53,521 bases of DNA from Aphelidium insulamus (Eukaryota > Aphelidiomycota > Aphelidea > Aphelidiaceae), in contig JAZDSV010000073.1 in assembly GCA_036784855.1 (NCBI GenBank), forward strand, positions 1 to 53,521, given 5' to 3'. Made by a program: the position numbers and the translations under genes. The number at the start of each line of letters is the position of its first letter. The first letter of the stretch is position 1. A model generated the notes under the pieces. The model worked only from the letters and a program-made list of their open reading frames with translations. It did no database searches and was not told the DNA's origin. Shown in pieces: positions 46,942 through 53,521 of the stretch.

Positions 46942-48428
46942 ATGAGCAAACACGCTTGCGCGCGCATCGACGCATACATCTTTGCCAGCGAGCGCGATCT
47001 GCACGCGGCGAGGTTGAATGTCACGGTGCCCGAGCATGGAACTGGCCAAGGCAGCACCACTCGTATGCGATTTGTCACCATGTTGCCTGTCAGCGCCGTG
47101 GTACGCGACGTGTTTGCTACGATTTCCACGACTGCCTCGGAGCAGATGGCACTATTGCACAAGCACCGTCTATTAGATGGCGCTAATCTGAGGTAATTTT
47201 CGCTACTACATGAGATACATATCTTACTTTTTTGTAGTGCACCGCTCAGGATTGTCGCACTGCAAACTGCTGATGGATTCGATGTGCCAAATGATATTAA
47301 ACTGTCCGACTGCATGCTCTCCCAAGCCGACTTGGCGCCCATCCTTCGCGTATTTATGCTGCGCGATAAGCATGTCATCGCTGGGCCGACTTCTTCGGCG
47401 AGATCTGTGAATACGCCGGTGCCGTCGCCTCTGCTCGACGATGGGAAAAAGCGTCGAAAGCGCATTCGTCGGGGTTTGCCTGCCGTAAAATACTTCAATG
47501 CCGTCTAACAAGCAGATGAGGATTTATCGGAAGCTCCGCCAAATACAATGCCGTTGGATGGAGCTGGCGCTCAGCATACTAGTGCTGTGAAAAGTAAAAG
47601 CCGTGCACTTGGTGCTAAAAACCTTAACTCGTTTAGTCATCGTTACTGATCACGCTGCACCTATGACTGTGAAAGAATCAAGGCACAAGAAGAGCGGTAA
47701 GAAGGCAAAAAAGTCTTTGGGTACACGATTGTATCGCTATAATTGTTTTTTCCCCCACTAACATTGGCGATAAAGAGGCAGCACTGGTCAAGGGTCCAAT
47801 TGTAAGCAACAACAATTCCGCCGTTGACAGCGAGAGCAACGTTCCAAAATCTGGCAATAGTAAGACGTCTACGGTGGAGGTCAAGTCAGAAACTGCGGCT
47901 GGGACAGATGGCAACAAGGCCAAGCCAGCAAAGAAAACATCCGAGTGTCCAGAGAAGGAGACTAAGGTGGCCCCCAAAGTTCAGCCGGATGAAAACGTCG
48001 GGATAACATTGGCTGCACCCGCATCAGAACAAAATGAAAGTGTTGGAATAGTGTACAACTTGCCGCCATTGGACGACAAGAAGAAAAAAGCAACTTTGCC
48101 GAAATCTACGCCTCAAAGAAGCATTGCAGTCCCGCCTCTAGTTGAGCTGCGCAATACACTGGAAATTCCGCCGCTGAATTCGCTCACTTTCAACACGTCG
48201 CCGCTGTTGGATTTGCACTTGAAATTGGACGGCGCTAGTAAATTGGCACAGAAACGCCGACAACCGTCACCGGCACCCAGCTCAGCGGCATCCAGTTCCG
48301 ATTCTGATTCCGACGGCGAGCCAGCGATTCCTAAAACTGCAAAGAATGGCGCTGGCAAGAAGGCGGTGCGACGCCGCCAGAGTGGGATGGAAGATCTGCT
48401 ACAGACAGTGACTCCGAAAAAGGTTTAA
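46942..48428 (+). CDS. Basic Ser/Lys-rich protein of unknown function
   Basis: The model has five exons, 46942-47192, 47238-47473, 47513-47635, 47676-47696 and 47776-48428, all in matching phase, about 427 residues. The first 120 residues form a compact domain (RFVTMLPVSAVVRDVFATIS ... LRIVALQTADGFDVPNDIKLSDCML) that might be ubiquitin-like; the remainder is Lys/Ser/Pro-rich and disordered with a nuclear-localisation-like KKRRKRIRR, an acidic SSDSDSDGE and a C-terminal basic patch. Introns 2 and 3 are only 39 and 40 nt, and intron 2 has a good CTAAC branch point; exon 4 is 21 nt. The alternative is two genes: one ending at 47508, one starting at ATG 47663. I favour one gene. A nuclear protein is likely; no family is recognised. 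Confidence 0.6.
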
Positions 48429-48477
48429 TATTAAAGTGATCATACAGAAACATCATTTATAAGTTGATCTGTGTAAA

Positions 48478-51309
48478 TCAAAAGTTGGACTTGTACTTTG
48501 ACTTGATCTCTACCACGAGCTGATGCATCATAACCGGTTGGACCGACAGCTTGATGTTTGGCGGAAAGCGTCGCTCCCAAAGTGTCAAGAATGATTGATA
48601 GTATCGCACAAGTTGCTTCAGCAGCGTTTGGATTATCAACGATCCATTCTTGAAGTTGCTGAACAGCTGCAGAGTGTTGGCATTGATCTCGGCCAGAGCT
48701 CCTCGCCAGGTGACCGCAAAATCCTTGGCGACTTTCTCGAAACGGGCTACCGGCAAAGTCAATTGAATAATGATGGAAATATTTATACGATACCAGCATC
48801 AATCGCATCAATGTCCTCGGCGTGAACTTCTACGGCTTCCACAAACGCGATCAAGCTGCCGAAATGCGGTTCCAATTCCATGTGCACAAATTCAAGAATT
48901 TTCTCGTCCAGCAACTGGCAAAAGTGCCCCTTCTCGGCCTGCACGGTGGGATATTCGCATTTCTACGCAAGGTCAATCGGTTATCTCAAAACTCGAACAG
49001 CATACATCTAATATGCTGACTATTAAGTCATAGTTGTTGATGAATATCAAGAGCTTCCTCTTTGGTTCAGATGTATCAGCTGCCATTCTGACAATGAGCT
49101 CTTCAACGGCGCCTCGCAGACGGTTCAAGCTAAAACATTAAAATGAATTTGTTTCGCGCAACATAATGGATACCTGGACTCTAGCAAATGATCTTCGTAA
49201 TTATGATTCAAAGACATTATCGAGGCAGCAAACTCGGCATAGCGGCGAGTAATCTGCCAGAGATTAGAAGAAAATATAGCTATCGTTATAAAAAACTTTC
49301 AAAATGAGCGGTTGTGTCTACGGCAGTAAAGAGCCCAGCGCCAGTCGTAGCCTTCTTTACACTACTGATGTGCATGTCCATCACCGATTGGAAACGAGGC
49401 CAGAGCGTCAAGTTGATTGCATTAAGAAACGAGTCCAGGCATGGAATGCGCCGTTTCTGCATAATGAGCTGATGTTGCATGTTGATGCGTATGCACAGCA
49501 AGATCCCGACGGCATCGTAACTGCTATCTGCAAAGGATCTGATCATATCCTACATGCTATCAGTTTTTTGTGCACTATGACGAGTTACTTTTGCACATGC
49601 CTGAACTGCGCGCAACGTTTTGCCAAATACGTCTGCGAAAACGTCATTGGCGATAGCCTCCGAGCTGTTCTCCACCCGTTTGGTTTGGTGAATGCGCGGC
49701 GCACAAAAGAATTCGCTAATAAAGCAGTATTCAGAGGAAGCATTGTCGAGGATAACGCGCGAAATGCTCCGAAAAATTGCTTCAAACGGAAATTTCAGCT
49801 GCTTTTCTTCGGCCGAGTGGGGAAGTATGACTGGCGCATCAATGTTTGACAACGCGTCCAGACGGTCACCGATAGTGAAAACGTTGGTCTTGTTGGCTGT
49901 CAACTTTCCTGCACCCGTACCGAACAGACCTGGCCAAAATAAATTTTCGTCGTGAAATAGCCTCAAGCTGATAATCACCCACCTTTTTTCGTATTTTCGT
50001 CCATGCCCAACATGTCGTACTTGTCTGCGAGTGGACTTTGAAGCCGCTGCAACTTGGTCAAGTACTTGTTAAACTTTTGCTGAATATATCCGCCCATAAT
50101 CTGGACGTAGTGAAATCGCAGCTCTGCGGCAGCTTCCGTGTGCCGCTGAATGATAAAGTGATGAAGGGACTTGTACCGCAGCAGAACCGACTGTTGCACA
50201 ATGGCAACGTTGGCGTTGGGCGCGGACAATGATTTGATCTTGTCGATAAGAAACAAACGGCCCTTTTCAGTGATCTATGTGATCTGGTTTAACAAGAGCA
50301 TAACTTCATGGAAAGCAAACCTTGAGACGAAGCTTTTCCATTTCTGGGGCAACGTCACGAAAAGCACGGATCTGCCGGCCCTGATGGTTGCGCACAAAAG
50401 TCATTTTCCGGTTGAGTTCGTTGACTGTTTGCACGTAGAGATCGCTAATGTCGACGTCGCAGACAACTCTAATTATAATGATTATAACTATATGGAAAGA
50501 ACAACAAGATGCACAGTTCCATACTTTATGATCTCGGGCGACAGTACAACTCCTTCAAGAACAGTGCCGAGCTGCTGCTTCACCGTGAGACGGTTCTTGA
50601 GCTGGACGCTCATGGAAAAAGATTCTTCCTGCAGCGACTGGATCTCGGAGCTCAGCTTGCCCAAATCTTCTTGAAAACCGCTCAACATGGACTCCATGCC
50701 GCCCAGAATTTGGTCACACGACTGAATTTGACGATAGAGCGTCACCAGCGACTGGCCGCGCTGCATGTCTGCCAAGGATGAGCACATTTGCGAAAACATT
50801 CCATGTACATTGCTGCTTACAATCAACGATGTGCGATTCTTCAATGTCGGCCAGATCCGTCTCGATCCGCTTTGCATACTCCCTCAAGTCCAGGCCCTAG
50901 ATTGTGAATTATAGTTGCGTACATCTGTATAATGTGTACTGTGCACACCTTTTCGAATGCCTCGCGGAGAAATTTGTCCTGCGCGCCGTCATGATCAGCG
51001 GTACTGGAGTCGTCGCCGTCTGCAGTGGACAACAGATTGAAATCATGCATAGATAGTTGTGATAGCTACACCACGCACCACCTAGTTGAAACTCGTCCGT
51101 GAGGAACTCGGCATCCGTGTTGGCTTCGGTGTCCACATCAGCCTGTGTGTCCTCGGCGGCCCCGCTATCCCCCGGCTCAGGTACCTTGATATGTGAGCCC
51201 CCACACAATCAGTCAAATGAGTATTGGAGCACACCGCCAGTATGCTGGCCAAGAAGTTGGAGGCGGTTGTGGGCGCCGGCAGCGCCGGAGCTGCTTCAAC
51301 AGCCGCCAT
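48478..51309 (-). CDS. VPS52: VPS52, GARP/EARP tethering subunit
   Basis: VPS52 belongs to the GARP complex that tethers endosome-derived vesicles at the trans-Golgi. Thirteen exons: 51309-51235, 51184-51082, 51019-50949, 50896-50821, 50768-50525, 50468-50321, 50274-49983, 49929-49601, 49549-49301, 49253-49174, 49129-49006, 48962-48794, 48746-48478; 742 residues against 723 in human. Hallmarks are GLDLREYAKRIETDLADIEE, QIQSCDQILGGMESMLSGFQ, YPFEA-type FPFEAIFRS, YDAVGILLCIR, LWPRFQSVMDMHISSV, ITRRYAEFAASIM, LLIFINNYDL and FSNFKNGSLIIQTLL. The N-terminus is acidic. Intron 8 (49600-49550) is best read as GC-AG and intron 9 (49300-49254) as GA-AG. Exon 1 begins 40 bp from the divergent lipase ATG. 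Confidence 0.93.
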
Positions 51310-51349
51310 TGTTGTTGTAAATATTATTTCAACTTCTATATTTCACACA

Positions 51350-53434
51350 ATGGCGTTCTGGGAGTATCAGCGACACCTCGCCGAGAATCTCATCTACCTG
51401 GGCCTGACGTGCGTCTGGATCCTGCTGGATGTGCGTTGCATGCATTCACATTTGCTACATATATATATGCTCATTATTTGGTGCAGGCTTTGCGACAGCT
51501 CCTGTCGCAGCGGGCAATGTATGCACCATGTGCATTTGTGTGCCGCCTCACCGTTGGCGCAGAGTAAATACCGAGTCGGCACTCAAGTTCCGTCTGCGTC
51601 ACGCTGCTAGCTACACCGAGTGGCGAGAGTATGCACGCCAGCTGGACGTGTACGTGTATTATCCCTAGTGGCATGTGCCTGGCTAACTTTATCACGGCAG
51701 CATTTTGGGTTAGCCGGTGTTCAGTGTACTGCATTATCCCTTGAACTGCAAATCTTTCCCGGCAGGCAATGACAAGTGGCGCTCGGACCCCGCGTGCACC
51801 GACTATGACCACAAACTGATTGCAAGTCGTTTGCAACACCTGTCGGCCTCCCGTGCTAATGACGACATATCTACCATGATTTATGGCTTGCGTGCTGGTA
51901 TGTGGAATAAATATACTTGGCGTCTCATAATTGAACAGGCCTACTTCGCAACCTCGGCGGTCTCACCGATGCCAAACTCTTCTCGCGCAGCTTGCTGGGG
52001 TTAGTTTCAATTTGACAGTAGTGGTATCTTGCGTTTAATACATCTCTGCAGGACGAAATATCTCATCGAGGACTACACGGATGAAGTGGTGCAGACTCTG
52101 CAGTACCTTGCTGACTGTGAAGTCGAAGGCTTCAGCCCGCAGGCCAAGATTGATTTCTTCAATGACACCCGGCAGGGGTTTGGCAACACTGCACTTCTTT
52201 TGCACGGCGGCGCTACATTTGGTGTGTGATGGTTTTTGCTCAACGACAACCACTAATGGACGAGGAATGTACCACCTGGGCGTCGTCAAGTGCCTGAATG
52301 AGCATGCATTGCTGCCAAGAATAATAAGCGGTACTTCCGTCGGGGCGCTTATAGGGGCGCTAGTTTGTGTGCACACCGATGACGAACTACCGGCTATCTT
52401 TCAGAGTAGTGGGATCGATCTGAAAGCTTTCAAAAGAGTCGGCACAAAGGGCAGCATCCGCCGAAAACTGTTTCGCCTCATTAAGCAAGGCAAGCAAAGC
52501 TGTTTGCTGGGCTAAATATCACTATTTCAGGATATCTCATGGATGTCACGGTGCTGGAAGATTGTGTGCGATGTAACGTTGGCGATGTCACATTTGAGGA
52601 AGCGTTTCGGCACACTAAACGCATTCTGAACATTGTTGTGTCATCCATGCGTAAAGATGAAGTTCCACGACTTCTCAACTATTTGACGGCGCCCAACGTG
52701 GTATGCTGATTTTTTTCGAGTTATAATCCAATTACCTGACTTTTTACAGCTCATACGGAGTGCTGCATGTGCATCTTGTGCAGTGACGGGTCTGTACGAC
52801 AATGTGTCACTGCTGGCCAAAGATCACTATGGGAATATCGTGCCGTGGAATCAAACAGGTCAGCTGTTGCCTGCACCGCAACTCTAATGATCTCATGTCT
52901 GTAGCAATTAAATGGAGCGATGCATCCATGGACAATGAGAGCCCTACCACACGGCTATCGGAACTGTTCAATGTAAACCACGTCATAATGTCTCAAGCAA
53001 ATCCACACATGCTGCCATTTGTCAGTCGAAGGCTGATGCCGCAACATGATGGGTTCTTTGACAAGATTGCAATACTAGTATCATTGGAAATACGTCATAG
53101 ATTGTATCAGGTATTAAGTGCAAATTGTATGCAATCATACCTAATTAACTAGTTGAACAAGTTTGGCCTGCTACCATCCTGGATGAAAGGCTTCACGGAC
53201 CAGCAGCTGACTGGAAATGTCACCATCTTTCCAGAGATTGAACTGTCAGACTACCGCGTAATATTCACAAATCCTACATCATCTACGTTGGACCATTGGA
53301 TTCTCAAAGGCGAGCAGGCAACATGGCCACAGCTGGCACTTATTAGAAATCGGTGTGCCATTGAACTGGCATTGGACAAGAATTTGTTGCACTTGCGCAC
53401 TGACCTTTTACCTAGACAGTTGCGCATAGGTTGA
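51350..53434 (+). CDS. TGL: Patatin-type triacylglycerol lipase (SDP1/TGL family)
   Basis: Hydrolyses storage triacylglycerol at lipid droplets. Twelve exons: 51350-51430, 51487-51518, 51563-51647, 51701-51716, 51766-51897, 51939-51999, 52052-52221, 52265-52489, 52531-52700, 52750-52858, 52905-53110, 53153-53434; 522 residues. A hydrophobic segment near the N-terminus (LIYLGLTCVWILLDALRQLL) is a likely membrane hairpin. The family N-domain YTEWREYARQLD ... GNDKWRSDP is present. The patatin core shows the oxyanion loop GGATFGMYHLGVVK, nucleophile elbow GTSVGA, and the downstream ELFNVNHVIMSQANPH block. Exon 4 is a 16-nt microexon. Intron 8 (52490-52530) starts GCAAGC and must be GC-AG because the only in-phase GT creates a stop. 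ATG 51242 would extend the protein by 36 residues but would overlap VPS52 exon 1 antisense. Confidence 0.93.
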
Positions 53435-53521
53435 GTCAATATAACTTGCAATGTGCAAAACCATATTTTTGTTTGTGCTAAAGAATGAATATCTGTTTCA
53501 GTATCAGCAGCATGTAACAGC
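53435..53521. other. Downstream flank of lipase gene
   Basis: These 87 bp after the lipase stop are AT-rich 3' UTR-type sequence. I see no AATAAA and no further gene before the window ends. Confidence 0.5.

Noticed and set aside
1-53521. CRISPR arrays, insertion sequences, integrated viral genes
   Set aside because: No spaced palindromic repeats, transposase, integrase, reverse transcriptase or capsid-like sequence was found; the window is ordinary nuclear gene DNA.

Overview
This is nuclear DNA from a eukaryote with a very compact genome. About 20 protein genes lie in 53.5 kb and are split by roughly 105 mostly tiny introns (about 38-60 nt). Neighbouring genes are often only 40-300 bp apart, on both strands. 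I rebuilt gene models by following reading frame and splice phase through conserved families. Gene content points to a flagellated, opisthokont-like unicellular lineage such as a zoosporic early-diverging fungus or a close relative: a TEX9-like coiled-coil protein, an ADAM-type disintegrin protein with an intracellular SH3 domain, a Dickkopf-like cysteine-rich secreted protein, GT3 glycogen synthase and an SDP1/TGL-type patatin lipase. The lineage is inference, not proof.

Layout, left to right: 3' part of a multi-pass membrane protein (1-1928, +); DNA2 nuclease-helicase (2344-6327, +); an orphan secreted protein (6805-7317, +); an SGK/YPK-like AGC kinase whose activation-segment exon is missing at a microsatellite (7582-10311, +); TEX261/SVP26 (10367-11227, -); glycogen synthase (11879-14686, +); ACOT9-like thioesterase (14759-16463, -); a hypothetical ORF (16511-17017, +); the Dickkopf-like protein (17336-17740, +); molybdenum cofactor sulfurase (17915-20755, +); a leucine-rich repeat protein (20814-21870, -); DNA polymerase epsilon catalytic subunit (22292-29660, +); a polytopic membrane protein (30203-31927, +); V-ATPase subunit F (32030-32899, -); a disordered protein with a PAM2-like motif (33165-34935, +); enolase-phosphatase E1 (35187-36298, -); a class II DnaJ (36450-37665, -); tRNA-Gly(UCC) (38098-38168, +); a diverged SCC3/STAG cohesin subunit (38300-42946, -); TEX9-like (43164-44251, +); disintegrin-SH3 membrane protein (44349-46433, -); an unidentified basic protein (46942-48428, +); VPS52 (48478-51309, -); patatin-type triacylglycerol lipase (51350-53434, +).

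No operons, insertion sequences, CRISPR arrays or viral genes are visible. The genes are mainly housekeeping: DNA replication and repair (DNA2, POLE, SCC3), glycogen and lipid metabolism, vesicle traffic (TEX261, VPS52, V-ATPase), methionine salvage (ENOPH1) and Moco enzymes.

The most unusual signal is in splicing. At least five introns can only be read as GC-AG, three more are probably or possibly GC-AG, and one VPS52 intron looks like GA-AG. Other points of interest are the kinase with a missing core exon, a microsatellite cassette shared by two distant introns, and a disintegrin-SH3 gene with no visible protease domain.
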